From Mumia sp. zg.B17 (GTDB taxonomy: Bacteria > Actinomycetota > Actinomycetes > Propionibacteriales > Nocardioidaceae): a DNA stretch of 64,000 bases. Below are positions 56,261 through 64,000 of the stretch, piece after piece. The stretch spans positions 1 through 64,000 of the forward strand of contig NZ_JAHWCI010000003.1 in NCBI RefSeq assembly GCF_019550915.1. Direction: 5' to 3'. The notes beneath the pieces were generated by a model, which saw only the letters and a list, made by a program, of their open reading frames with translations, was not told the DNA's origin and ran no database searches. A program made the position numbers and the translations under genes. Numbering within the stretch: position 1 is the first letter of the stretch; each line of letters begins with the position of its first letter.

Positions 56261-56785
56261 ATGATCCTCGACCGACCGGTGGCGCCGAACCCGTACGACT
56301 ACCTTCCGCCCGTCCCGTCCTTCACCGTCACGAGCACCGAGATCTCCGACGGAGACGCACTCGACGAGGCGCAGGTCTACGACGCGGGCAACCGTTCGCC
56401 GCAGCTGTCGTGGGAGGGATTCCCGGACACCACCAAGGGCTTCGTGGTCACCTGCTTCGATCCCGACGCACCGACGCCGTCAGGGTTCTGGCACTGGGTG
56501 CTCGTCGACGTCCCGGGCGACGTACGGTCGCTGGAGACCGGAGCCGGCTCCGGCGGGATCCTCCCCGCCGGAGCGTTCCACGTCCGCAACGACTTCGGGA
56601 CGTCCGACTACGCGGGAGCGGCGCCCCCGCAGGGCGACATGCCGCACCGCTACTACTTCGTCGTCCACGCGATCGGCGAGGAGCGCCTCGGCGTGGACGA
56701 GAACGCCACGCCGGCCGTCGTCTCGTTCAACCTCGCGTTCAAGACACTGGCGCGGGCGACACTTCTCGGGACGTTCCAGCACTGA
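56261..56785 (+). CDS. YbhB/YbcL Raf-kinase-inhibitor-like (PEBP) protein
   Basis: 174 residues of the PEBP fold: QLSWEGFPDTTKGFVVTCFD, DPDAPTPSGFWHWVL and HRYYFVVHAI are the ligand-pocket motifs (Asp, His, Tyr). Bacterial members bind small anionic ligands; physiological role unclear. ATG 56261 sits five bases after AAGGAG. The last 47 bases overlap the convergent gene at 56739. Confidence 0.9.
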   Translation: MILDRPVAPNPYDYLPPVPSFTVTSTEISDGDALDEAQVYDAGNRSPQLSWEGFPDTTKGFVVTCFDPDAPTPSGFWHWVLVDVPGDVRSLETGAGSGGILPAGAFHVRNDFGTSDYAGAAPPQGDMPHRYYFVVHAIGEERLGVDENATPAVVSFNLAFKTLARATLLGTFQH

Positions 56786-57404
56786 TCAGCTGCTCGCAGT
56801 CGTCGATGGCGTCGGAGAGCAGCCGTCGGAGGACAGTGTCGGAGTCGGTGCTGACCGACCGTACGACGCCGTCGACGCTGTTGAGCACGATCCGCGGCGC
56901 GGCACGCCTCGAGAAATGCTTCGGGTGCGTGGTGAGCCCGCGACGGAACCCGCGCGCCCACTGCTCGGCTGCCGGCGCCTGCGCGAACGCCTCGGCCGTC
57001 AGCCCGTCGAGCTCCTCGGGAAGCACCATGTCGATGTCCTCGAGATAGCGCTCCACCGCGAGCAGGCCCACTGCGAGCGCCCGCTGATGCGCCCGTGGTG
57101 ACAGCGGCAGCGCGATCGCCGCGGCCCGGACGCAGATCGCCGCGTGGATCCTCGGATCTGGACTGTTCAGCCCGACCACCTTGGGCACCAGCTCGACCAT
57201 CGACGTACGAGTGTCGTCGGTGACGTTGTCGTTGACGAGCCGGGCGAGCCCGGCCAGGAGCGGGTGGGTGCAGGCCGGTTGGTCGCTCCACTTCTCACCG
57301 GCCAGGTACGACGCGAACTCCATGAAGCACGCCCCTTTTCGGGGGTTCCGGTGCTTCCCCGGTGACAGGACCGGGACGAGCTCGGGGACGCTGCTGGACC
57401 TCAT
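56739..57404 (-). CDS. Conserved actinobacterial protein of unknown function (KHR-GACFMEFAS motif)
   Basis: 221 residues. The family is unnamed to me but the N-terminus is strikingly conserved across actinobacteria as I recall it: PVLSPGKHRNPRKGACFMEF, then LAGEKWSDQPACTHPLLAGL and ARLVND. Two Cys (CFMEF and ACTHP) could bind a metal. The rest is helical with no membrane segment. Start ATG with AGGAGG upstream. A GGGAC-TTT-GTCCC palindrome (57431-57443) lies just upstream. Its 3' end overlaps the convergent PEBP gene by 47 bases, so it is likely under selection in both directions. Confidence 0.72.
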   Translation of the reverse strand: MRSSSVPELVPVLSPGKHRNPRKGACFMEFASYLAGEKWSDQPACTHPLLAGLARLVNDNVTDDTRTSMVELVPKVVGLNSPDPRIHAAICVRAAAIALPLSPRAHQRALAVGLLAVERYLEDIDMVLPEELDGLTAEAFAQAPAAEQWARGFRRGLTTHPKHFSRRAAPRIVLNSVDGVVRSVSTDSDTVLRRLLSDAIDDCEQLISAGTSREVSPAPVS

Positions 57405-57430
57405 GGCGGCCTCCTGGGGAGGAGCTGAAC

Positions 57431-57443
57431 GGGACTTTGTCCC
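57431..57443. promoter_or_regulatory. GGGAC-TTT-GTCCC palindrome before the 221-residue gene
   Basis: Perfect five-base arms around TTT, 27-39 bases before the ATG. Candidate operator or leader hairpin; the regulator is unknown. Confidence 0.4.
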
Positions 57444-57486
57444 AGTGTGCGCCTGATCACCCGGTGGCGCTACTGCTGAGCCGCGC

Positions 57487-58698
57487 TCACTGTCGTCCCG
57501 TGGACCCGTCTTCCCAGATCTTGGTGGTGTCGTCCTCCCAGCCGGCAGCGCTCTCACCCTGCACGGCGTCCGGAGTCGGCGCGTCCTGGGCCGGCGCCTC
57601 GGGAGCCGTCACGTCCTGGGCCGGCGCCTCGGGTCCGTCGGAGAGCACCCGTGGCGGGACATCCGGAGCGGAGGCTTCCTTGGCGGCCTCGAGCGCCTCG
57701 CTGACGGCGCGGTGGGCCTCCGAGAGGTTGGGCCGAGCACTGGCGTCGGTGACCGGCTCGTCGTAGGACACGCGGGTCTTGGGTCCGTCGACGGCCGTCG
57801 GGATCTGACCGACTGCTGCTCCGAGCCCCTTGAGGGCGTCACCGACCTCGCTGGGGATGATCCACAGCTTGTTGGCGTCGCCCTGAGCGATCGCGGGCAG
57901 CATCTGGAGGTACTGGTAGGCGAGCAGCGACTGGTCGGGCTGGCCGTCGTGGATCGCCTGGAAGACGGTGGCGATCGCCTGGGCCTCGCCCTGCGCGGTC
58001 AAGATCTGCGACTCCCGCTTGGCCTGGGCGCTGAGGATCTGACCCTCGCGGTCGCCCTCGGCGCGCAGGATCTGCGACTGCTTCTCGCCCTCGGCCGTGA
58101 GGATCGCGGCCTGCCGGCTGCCCTCGGCCTGGAGGATCGCGGCGCGCTTGTCGCGGTCGGCCCGCATCTGCTTCTCCATCGAGTCCTTGATGGACGGCGG
58201 CGGATCGACTCCCTTGAGCTCGACACGGTTGACCCGGATGCCCCACTTGCCGGTCGCTTCGTCGAGGACGCCACGGAGCTTGGTGTTGATCTCGTCGCGG
58301 CTGGTGAGGGTCTGCTCGAGCGTCATGCCGCCGATGATGTTGCGCAGCGTGGTCATGGTCAGCTGCTCGATCGCCTGGATGTAGTTGGCGATCTCGTACG
58401 TCGCGGCGATGGGGTTGGTGACCTGGAAGTAGATGACCGTGTCGATCGAGACGACCAGGTTGTCCTCGGTGATCACCGGCTGCGGCGGGAACGACACGAC
58501 CTGCTCGCGAAGGTCGATCTTGAACGACACCTTGTCGACGAACGGCGTGATGACGTTGAGCCCCGCATTGAGCGTCGTCTTGTACTTGCCGAACCGCTCC
58601 ACGATCCCTGCCCGGGCCTGCGGCACGATCTGGATGGACTTCGCGAGCGCCACGACGACGGCGATCACGAGCAGTGCCAGGACGATCAGGGCTGCCAT
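57487..58698 (-). CDS. SPFH/band-7 membrane protein (stomatin-like)
   Basis: 403 residues: an N-terminal membrane helix (LIVLALLVIAVVVALAK), the SPFH domain (GIVERFGKYKTTLNAGLNVI to about 170), a coiled region of 11-residue AEG-type repeats (ILQAEGSRQAA, ILTAEGEKQSQ, ILRAEGDREGQ), and an acidic Pro/Ala-rich tail of about 90 residues. It forms membrane scaffolds. Pairs with the NfeD gene 80 bases away, an arrangement also seen in mycobacteria. Confidence 0.92.
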   Translation of the reverse strand: MAALIVLALLVIAVVVALAKSIQIVPQARAGIVERFGKYKTTLNAGLNVITPFVDKVSFKIDLREQVVSFPPQPVITEDNLVVSIDTVIYFQVTNPIAATYEIANYIQAIEQLTMTTLRNIIGGMTLEQTLTSRDEINTKLRGVLDEATGKWGIRVNRVELKGVDPPPSIKDSMEKQMRADRDKRAAILQAEGSRQAAILTAEGEKQSQILRAEGDREGQILSAQAKRESQILTAQGEAQAIATVFQAIHDGQPDQSLLAYQYLQMLPAIAQGDANKLWIIPSEVGDALKGLGAAVGQIPTAVDGPKTRVSYDEPVTDASARPNLSEAHRAVSEALEAAKEASAPDVPPRVLSDGPEAPAQDVTAPEAPAQDAPTPDAVQGESAAGWEDDTTKIWEDGSTGRQ

Positions 58699-58778
58699 GC
58701 TGTTTCGTTCCTTGCTCTTCGAGGACCCGTGACCCGGAGACTAGCGCAGACCCGAACACAACCGAAGCCGGCTCCTGG

Positions 58779-59237
58779 CTACGCCTCGGGGTAGACGACG
58801 GCGGTCGCGCCGTCGATCTCGAAGACGGCGACGCGTGCGCCCTCCTCGATGACGACCGCAGGGTCGTAGGACCGCGCAGACCACGTCTCTCCCCCGATCT
58901 TGACCTGCCCGGTGGCGGCGTCGACAGGCGTCAGCGCGACCGCGCTGGTGCCGATGAGGGCCTTGGTGCCGGTGGCGAGCTCCGGCCCGCGGTGGAGGTG
59001 CCTGACGATCGAAGGCCGCGCCAGCAGCAGCATCGCGAGCGAGACGGCCGTGGCCACCAGGGCGGAGACCGCGAACGGCGCCCCGACGGCAGCGGCGAAA
59101 GCACCGGAGAACGCGCCCACCGCGAGCATCAGCAGCACGAGGTCGAGGCTCAGCAGCTCGGCCGTCGCCAGCAGAAGACCGGCGCCCAGCCAGCCGGCCC
59201 ATCCGTTGTCGGCCAGCCAGTTCCAGAACGCGTCCAT
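58779..59237 (-). CDS. NfeD-like membrane protein
   Basis: 152 residues: two or three membrane helices (GWLGAGLLLATAELLSLDLV, AVSALVATAVSLAMLLLA), then a C-terminal OB domain (GQVKIGGETWSARSYDPAVV). NfeD proteins work with SPFH scaffolds in membrane quality control. A leaderless -10 fixes the ATG at 59237. Upstream of the SPFH gene on the same strand. Confidence 0.9.
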   Translation of the reverse strand: MDAFWNWLADNGWAGWLGAGLLLATAELLSLDLVLLMLAVGAFSGAFAAAVGAPFAVSALVATAVSLAMLLLARPSIVRHLHRGPELATGTKALIGTSAVALTPVDAATGQVKIGGETWSARSYDPAVVIEEGARVAVFEIDGATAVVYPEA

Positions 59238-59243
59238 AACAGG

Positions 59244-59249
59244 ACTCTA
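59244..59249 (-). promoter_or_regulatory. -10 box of the NfeD/SPFH operon (leaderless)
   Basis: TAGAGT lies six bases before the ATG at 59237. Confidence 0.6.
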
Positions 59250-59302
59250 TCGGGCGCGCGGGTGATTCCGGCGGTTCCCGCGACCTGAGGGCAAGACGAC
59301 GG

Positions 59303-60091
59303 TCAGCGAGGCGCGCGACGAGCGGCGTACCGACCGTCGCGGACCTCGAGGATCAGCGGCATCTGGAAGGTGATCGTCAAGTTCTGCGCGGTCAGCGTCT
59401 CCTCGATCGGCCCCTTCGCGGTGACCTTGCCGTCGCGCAGCATGAGGACGTGCGTGAAGCCCGGCGGGATCTCCTCGACGTGGTGCGACACGAGGACGAG
59501 CACCGGCGCCTCGGGGTCGCGCGCGAGCTTGCCGAGGTTGGAGACCAGATCCTCGCGTCCGCCGAGGTCGAGACCGGCAGCAGGCTCGTCGAGCAGGAGC
59601 AGCTCGGGATCGGTCATCAGCGCGCGGGCGATCAGGACACGCTTGCGCTCGCCCTCGCTCAGCGTGCCGAAGGTGCGTCCCGCCAGTCCGTCCACACCCA
59701 TCAGCCGCAGCAGCAGCATGGCCTGGGCCTCGTCGAACTCCTCGTACTCCTCCCGCCAACGACCGGTCATGCCGTACGAAGCGGTCAGCACGGCGTCGAG
59801 GACACGCTCACCACGGGGGATGCGTTCGGCGACCGCCGCGCTCGTGTAGCCGATGCGGTGACGCAGCTCGAAGACGTCGACCGCGCCGAGGACCTCCTCC
59901 AGCACCGTCGCCACGCCGGACGACGGATGGATCTGCGTCGAGGCGATCTGAAGCATGGTCGTCTTGCCGGCGCCGTTGGGTCCGATGACCACCCAGCGTT
60001 CGCCCTCACGGACGGTCCAGCTGACGTCGTCGAGCAACGTGGCGGTGCCGCGTCGTACGGAGACGTCGGCGAGCTCGAGCACGGGCGCCAT
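59303..60091 (-). CDS. ABC-type ATP-binding protein
   Basis: 262 residues. Walker A GPNGAGKT (37-44), signature LSEGERKRV, Walker B LLLLDEPAAGLDLG and switch VSHHVEE. A short form of ATPase with no permease gene beside it, so it may act with distant partners or as a soluble ABC-F-like or transport-energising protein. In M. tuberculosis the orthologous gene also neighbours serB (from memory). ATG with GGAG upstream. Confidence 0.87.
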   Translation of the reverse strand: MAPVLELADVSVRRGTATLLDDVSWTVREGERWVVIGPNGAGKTTMLQIASTQIHPSSGVATVLEEVLGAVDVFELRHRIGYTSAAVAERIPRGERVLDAVLTASYGMTGRWREEYEEFDEAQAMLLLRLMGVDGLAGRTFGTLSEGERKRVLIARALMTDPELLLLDEPAAGLDLGGREDLVSNLGKLARDPEAPVLVLVSHHVEEIPPGFTHVLMLRDGKVTAKGPIEETLTAQNLTITFQMPLILEVRDGRYAARRAPR

Positions 60092-60179
60092 GCACTACTC
60101 CTGGCCGTTCTGGGGTGGGCGTCCCAAACCTACGGCACCCGTCGTCGCAGTGCCTGACGCGGGTTACCACCTGACGTCC

Positions 60180-60185
60180 TAGGCT
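60180..60185 (+). promoter_or_regulatory. -10 box of the 251-residue orphan gene (leaderless)
   Basis: TAGGCT lies seven bases before the GTG at 60193. Confidence 0.5.
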
Positions 60186-60192
60186 CGTCGTC

Positions 60193-60948
60193 GTGCCTCC
60201 TCTGACCCGCTCCGCGCGCTGGGTGTGCTGGTTCAACTCCTGGCTCGCCGGCGCCGCGCCGCTCGAGACCGCGGTCGACTCCGTGCGCGCCGAGGACGCC
60301 GCCCACCACGTGCTCGCGGACACCGACGGACCCGTCTCCCCCGGGGGCGACGCCACCCCGGTGGCGGAGACCTTGCTGCTCGCGTGGGGCGCCTTGCGCC
60401 GTGCCGGGGCCACGGGCGCCAGCCTCGCGCTCCCCGCGCCGGGAGACCCGTACGGACTGGCCGGGCCGGCGGCGTTCACCGCAGCCGCCACCGATGCCGG
60501 CGAGGCCGTGGTCGTGGAGGGCGCCGGTGTCGGCCTCGTGCCGGAGGTCGTCGGGAGCGGCGTCTTCTGGCACTTGTACGAGGCCCGTCCCGTCTCCCCC
60601 ACTGCGGGGGTCGCCGAGGCCTCGCGCGAGCTGCGGACCGAGCTCGCGACGGCCGCCGACGAGCTGCTGTCACTCGACGTCGCCCGATGGCGCCCCGAGG
60701 TGCGTGAGGCCCTCTCCGACATCAGGGACGTGGCCGCGCCCTCCCTGGCGCCGGGGTACGACCCGCGAGCAGCGCAGCTGACCGCGACCGCCCTGCGGTG
60801 CCTGGCGATCGCCGAGCTCGCCGAGGACACCGACTCCGCGGCGGTCACCGCCTGGGAGTCCGACACCCGCGCGGTCCACCTGCGGGCGCTCGCGCGGGCC
60901 GCGCGGCACGCGCTGGTGGTGGCGTGCAGCGCGGGTCGACCCCGCTGA
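60193..60948 (+). CDS. Conserved actinobacterial hypothetical protein
   Basis: 251 residues, alanine-rich and globular: RSARWVCWFNSWLAGAAPLE at the N-terminus, LALPAPGDPYGLAGPAAFT and FWHLYEARPV in the middle, and a helical C-terminal part. No catalytic motif is recognised. GTG start with a leaderless -10. It lies between the ABC ATPase and serB; its promoter position and the independent serB promoter argue that it is a separate transcription unit. Confidence 0.72.
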   Translation: MPPLTRSARWVCWFNSWLAGAAPLETAVDSVRAEDAAHHVLADTDGPVSPGGDATPVAETLLLAWGALRRAGATGASLALPAPGDPYGLAGPAAFTAAATDAGEAVVVEGAGVGLVPEVVGSGVFWHLYEARPVSPTAGVAEASRELRTELATAADELLSLDVARWRPEVREALSDIRDVAAPSLAPGYDPRAAQLTATALRCLAIAELAEDTDSAAVTAWESDTRAVHLRALARAARHALVVACSAGRPR

Positions 60949-60965
60949 CCGCACGCACGATGGCC

Positions 60966-60971
60966 TAATCT
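60966..60971 (+). promoter_or_regulatory. -10 box of serB (leaderless)
   Basis: TAATCT lies six bases before the GTG at 60978. Confidence 0.6.
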
Positions 60972-60977
60972 CGTGCC

Positions 60978-62225
60978 GTGAACGCGCCTGTCCCCACGCC
61001 GACCGCGCCGCTCGACGCTCCCACGGTCTCCGTGACGCTGCTGGGCCGTGACCACGCCGGCGTCACCGCTCGTCTCTTCGAGGTCGTCGCGCCGTACGAC
61101 GTCGAGGTCATCGACGTGGAGCAGATCGTGCTGCGGGGCCGGCTCGTGCTCGCGGTGCTGCTCACCGAGCCCGCGGACCGCGAGGCGTTCGAGCGGTCGG
61201 TGGCCGACGTCGCGTCCGAGCTCGACATGGACCACGACGTGTCGTACGGGCAGGGTGACAACCGCGGGCGCCGCCGGGGCCGTAGCCACGTCACCGTCCT
61301 CGGCGCCCCTCTGCTTCCCAGCCAGTTCTCCGCGGTGACGGCTCAGATCGCCGCCGCGGGCGGCAACATCGACCGGATCGTCCGGATGGCGCGCTACCCG
61401 GTGACCGCGATCGACCTCGACGTCTCCGGCGCCGCACCCGAGGCCCTGCGCCGTGCCCTCGCCCTGGAGGCGGCGCGTCAGGGGGTCGACGTGGCGGTGC
61501 AGCCGCTCGGCATCCACCAGCACGCCCAAAGGCTCGTCGTCATGGACGTCGACTCCACCCTCATCCAGGGCGAGGTGATCGAGATGATCGCCGCCTATGC
61601 GGGGTGCGAGAAGGAGGTCGCCGAGGTGACGGCGGCGGCGATGCGCGGCGAGCTCGACTTCGCCGACTCCCTGCGCGAGCGGGTTGCCCTCCTCGAAGGC
61701 GTGGACGTCTCCGTGCTCGGAGCCGTCTACGAGTCGATCCAGCTGGCGCCCGGCGCCCGGACGATGATCCGGACGCTCAAGCGGCTCGGCTACCGCTTCG
61801 CCCTGGTCTCCGGCGGCTTCACGCAGATCATCGACACCCTCGCCGCCGACCTGGGGATCGACTACTGGGCTGCCAACACCCTCGAGGTCCGCGACGGCCG
61901 ACTGACGGGCCGCGTCGCCGGCCCGGTGATCGACCGGGCCGGCAAGGCTGCGGCGTTGCGGCGGTTCGCCGAGCAGGCGGGCATCACGGTCGCGAACACC
62001 GTCGCGATCGGCGACGGCGCCAACGATCTCGACATGCTCGCCGAGGCCGGGCTCGGCATCGCGTTCAACGCCAAGCCCGCCGTGCGGGACGCGGCCGATG
62101 CGTCGCTGTCGGTTCCCTACCTCGATGCGATCGTCTTCCTCCTCGGCATCACCCGCGAGGAGATCGAGGCCGCCGACGCCGAGGTCGCCGCGACCGACCC
62201 TCAGCCCGGAGACGGCGCCAGGTAG
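60978..62225 (+). CDS. serB: Phosphoserine phosphatase SerB with two ACT domains
   Basis: Last step of serine synthesis, dephosphorylation of phosphoserine. 415 residues: two ACT-like regulatory domains (about 16-95 and 104-175), then the HAD domain with DVDSTL (Asp190/Asp192), Ser/Gly in SGGFTQ and GDGANDLDML. The ACT domains bind serine in mycobacterial SerB2. GTG start with a leaderless -10. Overlaps the convergent SixA-like gene by 25 bases. Confidence 0.94.
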   Translation: MNAPVPTPTAPLDAPTVSVTLLGRDHAGVTARLFEVVAPYDVEVIDVEQIVLRGRLVLAVLLTEPADREAFERSVADVASELDMDHDVSYGQGDNRGRRRGRSHVTVLGAPLLPSQFSAVTAQIAAAGGNIDRIVRMARYPVTAIDLDVSGAAPEALRRALALEAARQGVDVAVQPLGIHQHAQRLVVMDVDSTLIQGEVIEMIAAYAGCEKEVAEVTAAAMRGELDFADSLRERVALLEGVDVSVLGAVYESIQLAPGARTMIRTLKRLGYRFALVSGGFTQIIDTLAADLGIDYWAANTLEVRDGRLTGRVAGPVIDRAGKAAALRRFAEQAGITVANTVAIGDGANDLDMLAEAGLGIAFNAKPAVRDAADASLSVPYLDAIVFLLGITREEIEAADAEVAATDPQPGDGAR

Positions 62226-62710
62226 TCCTCGAGCCGCATGGTCCGCGGGTCGATGTCGGCCCACTCGCCGTCGTACGTCATCACTGCCGCGGCCGAGGTC
62301 GGGAAGCCCCGATCCCCGTAGGCCGTCCACGCAGCGTTGCGGGTCCCGTCGTGCAGCATCCACACGAGATCGCCCATCGCCGGGTTGTGCCCGACGACGA
62401 TCACCGTGACCGGCGCGTCGTCGAGGATCCGGACCTCCTGGAGGACCCCGTGCGCGCTCGCATCGTAGAGCGCACCCGGGTACGTCACGTGGTCCTCACC
62501 CAGGCCGAGGGAGCGGTTGAGCTCCTCGAACGTCTCCCGCGTCCGCACCGCCGGCGAGACCAGAGCCCTCGTCGTCCCGGTGACGAAGTCGGCGAGCTGC
62601 TCACCGCGTCGGCGCGCGTCGGCGCGCCCGCGCGTTGTCAGCGCCCGAGCGGCGTCTGACGGCGCGGATCCCTCGGCCTTCGCGTGCCGGACCACGACGA
62701 GCTGCTTCAC
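62201..62710 (-). CDS. SixA-like histidine phosphatase
   Basis: 169 residues. Short histidine-phosphatase branch with VVRHAKAEGS at the N-terminus, SPAVRTRETFEEL and the second His in VVGHNPAMGDL. SixA members dephosphorylate phosphohistidine proteins or small substrates; the target is unknown. GTG start. Closely linked to the dodecin gene (three-base gap), probably one transcript. Confidence 0.85.
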   Translation of the reverse strand: MKQLVVVRHAKAEGSAPSDAARALTTRGRADARRRGEQLADFVTGTTRALVSPAVRTRETFEELNRSLGLGEDHVTYPGALYDASAHGVLQEVRILDDAPVTVIVVGHNPAMGDLVWMLHDGTRNAAWTAYGDRGFPTSAAAVMTYDGEWADIDPRTMRLEDYLAPSPG

Positions 62711-62713
62711 CGC

Positions 62714-62929
62714 CTACTCGTCGTCCTCGAGGCGGAACCCGATCTTGAGAGTCACCTGGTAGTGCTCGACCTGGTCTCCCTCGATATGGCCGCGGATCCC
62801 TTCGACCTCGAACCAGTCCAGGTGGCGCAAGGTTCGGGAAGCGCGCGAGATGCCGTTGGTGATGGCCTCGGTCACGCTCTCGGACGAGGTGCCGACGATC
62901 TCGGTGATGCGGTAGGTGCGGTTCGTCAT
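62714..62929 (-). CDS. Dodecin
   Basis: 71 residues with the dodecin fold: YRITEIVGTSSESVTEAITN, ISRASRTLRHLDWFEV and YQVTLKIGFRLED. Twelve copies form a hollow sphere that stores flavins or CoA. The ATG at 62929 has a weak CATGAT seven bases upstream. First gene of a dodecin-SixA pair. Confidence 0.92.
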   Translation of the reverse strand: MTNRTYRITEIVGTSSESVTEAITNGISRASRTLRHLDWFEVEGIRGHIEGDQVEHYQVTLKIGFRLEDDE

Positions 62930-62959
62930 GCTGCCCATCATGCCGCTGATCGGCTGGCG

Positions 62960-62965
62960 TACCGT
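62960..62965 (+). promoter_or_regulatory. -10 box of the DUF3099 gene (leaderless)
   Basis: TACCGT lies six bases before the ATG at 62972. Confidence 0.55.
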
Positions 62966-62971
62966 GGGGGG

Positions 62972-63316
62972 ATGGAGGATCGTCACGACGACCCGGTCGC
63001 CATCACGACCGCCCAGGTCGGACGCAGCGAGGAGCTTCGCCACCGGCAGAACCGCTATCTGGTGTCGATGCTGATCCGTACGGTCTGCTTCATCATGGCC
63101 GTCGTGGTCACCGGCTGGGCTCGGTGGGTCTTCATCGCCGGAGCCCTGATCCTGCCCTACGTCGCCGTCGTCTTCGCCAACACCGCGCGCCGCAGACCGA
63201 CCGACCAGGCCGACGTCGTCCGCCCGGAGCCGATCGGCGAGCTCGGGACCGGCCCCGTGACGAAGCCCGCCGCCGACGACTCCTCCCCCGAGACAGGACG
63301 CGATGACCGAGACTGA
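62972..63316 (+). CDS. DUF3099 family membrane protein
   Basis: 114 residues with two membrane helices (MLIRTVCFIMAVVVTGWARW and VFIAGALILPYVAVVFAN), then a hydrophilic tail. Fits the actinobacterial DUF3099 family; function unknown. Its stop overlaps the next small gene by 14 bases, indicating coupling. Confidence 0.82.
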   Translation: MEDRHDDPVAITTAQVGRSEELRHRQNRYLVSMLIRTVCFIMAVVVTGWARWVFIAGALILPYVAVVFANTARRRPTDQADVVRPEPIGELGTGPVTKPAADDSSPETGRDDRD

Positions 63317-63524
63317 CCCCGCCGCCGACGCGCCCCTCATCTGCTCGGCGAAGGGTTGCGAGAGTCCCGCGCAGCATGCACTGCTGTGGAACAACCCCAA
63401 GATCCACACGTCCGACCGGCGCAAGACCTGGCTGGCGTGCGACGAGCACGAGGCGTCCCTGCGTCAGTTCTTGTCCGCCCGTGGGTTCTGGAAAGAGACC
63501 CAGCCGCTCTCGGACGGCCTCTAG
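63303..63524 (+). CDS. Small Cys-rich conserved protein
   Basis: 73 residues: [36 protein letters not shown]. Cys-x4-Cys followed by Cys/His (ACDEH) suggests one zinc site. A very conserved actinobacterial small protein of unknown function, sometimes mislabelled as a carboxylase subunit (from memory). Coupled to DUF3099; its stop meets the moaA stop (four-base overlap). Confidence 0.75.
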   Translation: MTETDPAADAPLICSAKGCESPAQHALLWNNPKIHTSDRRKTWLACDEHEASLRQFLSARGFWKETQPLSDGL

Positions 63525-64000
63525 CCGCCGATCGCCGACATCGGGCGGCTGGGCTGCAGGAAGTCGACGTCGTCGATCCCGTGGCCGGGCAGCTTGGTCC
63601 ACAGCGCGCCACGCCAACGGTCGGCGATCTCCGTGTCCGACGCCCCTCCCCGCAACGCCGCTCGAAGGTCTGACTCCTCGCGGGCGAACAGGCAGTTGCG
63701 GACCTGACCGTCGGCGGTCAGGCGTACGCGGTCGCAGTCTCCGCAGAACGGTCGCGTGACCGACGCGATGATGCCGACCGTGGCCGGTCCGCCGTCGACG
63801 AGGAACTCCTCGGCGGGAGCGGAGCCGCGCTCGCGGTCGGCCGGCGACAGCTCGAAGTGCGGCGCGAGGCGCTCGAAGATCTCGTCGGCGGTGACCATCG
63901 AGCCGCGGTCCCACCCGTGCTGGGCGTCGAGCGGCATCTGCTCTATGAAGCGCAGCCGGTATCCGCGCTCGAGGCACCACGCGAGCAGCTCCGGCGCCTG
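63521..64000 (-). CDS. moaA: GTP 3',8-cyclase MoaA, C-terminal part (cut by window edge)
   Basis: Radical-SAM enzyme of the first step of molybdenum-cofactor synthesis. Only the last 159 residues lie in the window: [16 protein letters not shown], then the second Fe-S cluster [17 protein letters not shown] and RNCLFA, and the conserved C-terminal GG (SAIGG) that enters the active site. The N-terminal radical-SAM part lies beyond 64000. Confidence 0.93.
   Translation of the reverse strand, partial: QAPELLAWCLERGYRLRFIEQMPLDAQHGWDRGSMVTADEIFERLAPHFELSPADRERGSAPAEEFLVDGGPATVGIIASVTRPFCGDCDRVRLTADGQVRNCLFAREESDLRAALRGGASDTEIADRWRGALWTKLPGHGIDDVDFLQPSRPMSAIGG

Noticed and set aside
60006-62363. 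785-codon minus-strand open frame opposite serB and its neighbour
   Set aside because: Antisense shadow; serB and the upstream gene have clear starts, promoters and motifs.

Overview
The window is chromosomal DNA from a high-GC actinobacterium, probably of the Nocardioidaceae type (placement inferred). The signs are a complete Pup-proteasome locus, mycothiol ligase mshC, an F420-type oxidoreductase, heavy GTG start usage and synteny, recalled from Mycobacterium tuberculosis, with Rv2109c-Rv2136c (proteasome to uppP), the SPFH/NfeD pair and the ABC-ATPase/serB pair. There are no insertion sequences, prophage genes, rRNA genes or CRISPR arrays. The window is gene-dense: no gap between genes exceeds about 210 bases.

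Region 1 (1-14 kb) is the proteasome locus. prcA, prcB, pup, dop, mpa, trmI and an M50 protease lie on the minus strand and a RecB-family nuclease on the plus strand. metH, an acetyltransferase, a NUDIX hydrolase and a small GyrB-like ATPase-fold protein are interspersed. PafA is not in the window and may lie beyond the left edge. Region 2 (14-17 kb) is an ArsR regulator/MFS exporter operon with a 43-bp palindromic operator, facing a DUF1772/HAD pair. Region 3 (17-25 kb) is a conserved block: PAC2 protein, mshC, a kinase-like protein, DUF3090, a histidine phosphatase, a CorA transporter, an SDR/XRE divergent pair, and uppP with an LLM oxidoreductase.

Region 4 (26-34 kb) is more accessory: aldo/keto reductase, DUF5703, M20 peptidase, tRNA-Leu(GAG) with terminator, acetyltransferase, RibD-like reductase, and a Fic protein fused to an AbiEi-like antitoxin domain, the best candidate here for an unusual system. 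Region 5 (34-45 kb) holds membrane and envelope proteins, two orphan families, a LysE exporter, a MoxR/VWA pair, DUF445 and two membrane proteases. Region 6 (46-54 kb) holds HrpA, a lipoprotein, FKBP, MarR and paired acyl-CoA dehydrogenases, with three long perfect hairpins in the gaps. Region 7 (54-64 kb) is housekeeping: def, an SpoU methyltransferase, a siroheme enzyme, SPFH/NfeD, an ABC ATPase, serB, dodecin and the 3' part of moaA, cut by the window edge.

A window-wide pattern is that about two dozen genes have a -10-like hexamer (usually TAnnnT) exactly 6-7 bases before the start codon and often no Shine-Dalgarno sequence, which indicates leaderless transcripts. The pattern also helped fix several starts. 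Operon genes instead overlap as ATGA, GTGA, TGATG or 8-base overlaps. Function calls come from motifs and remembered family features; no database search was run.
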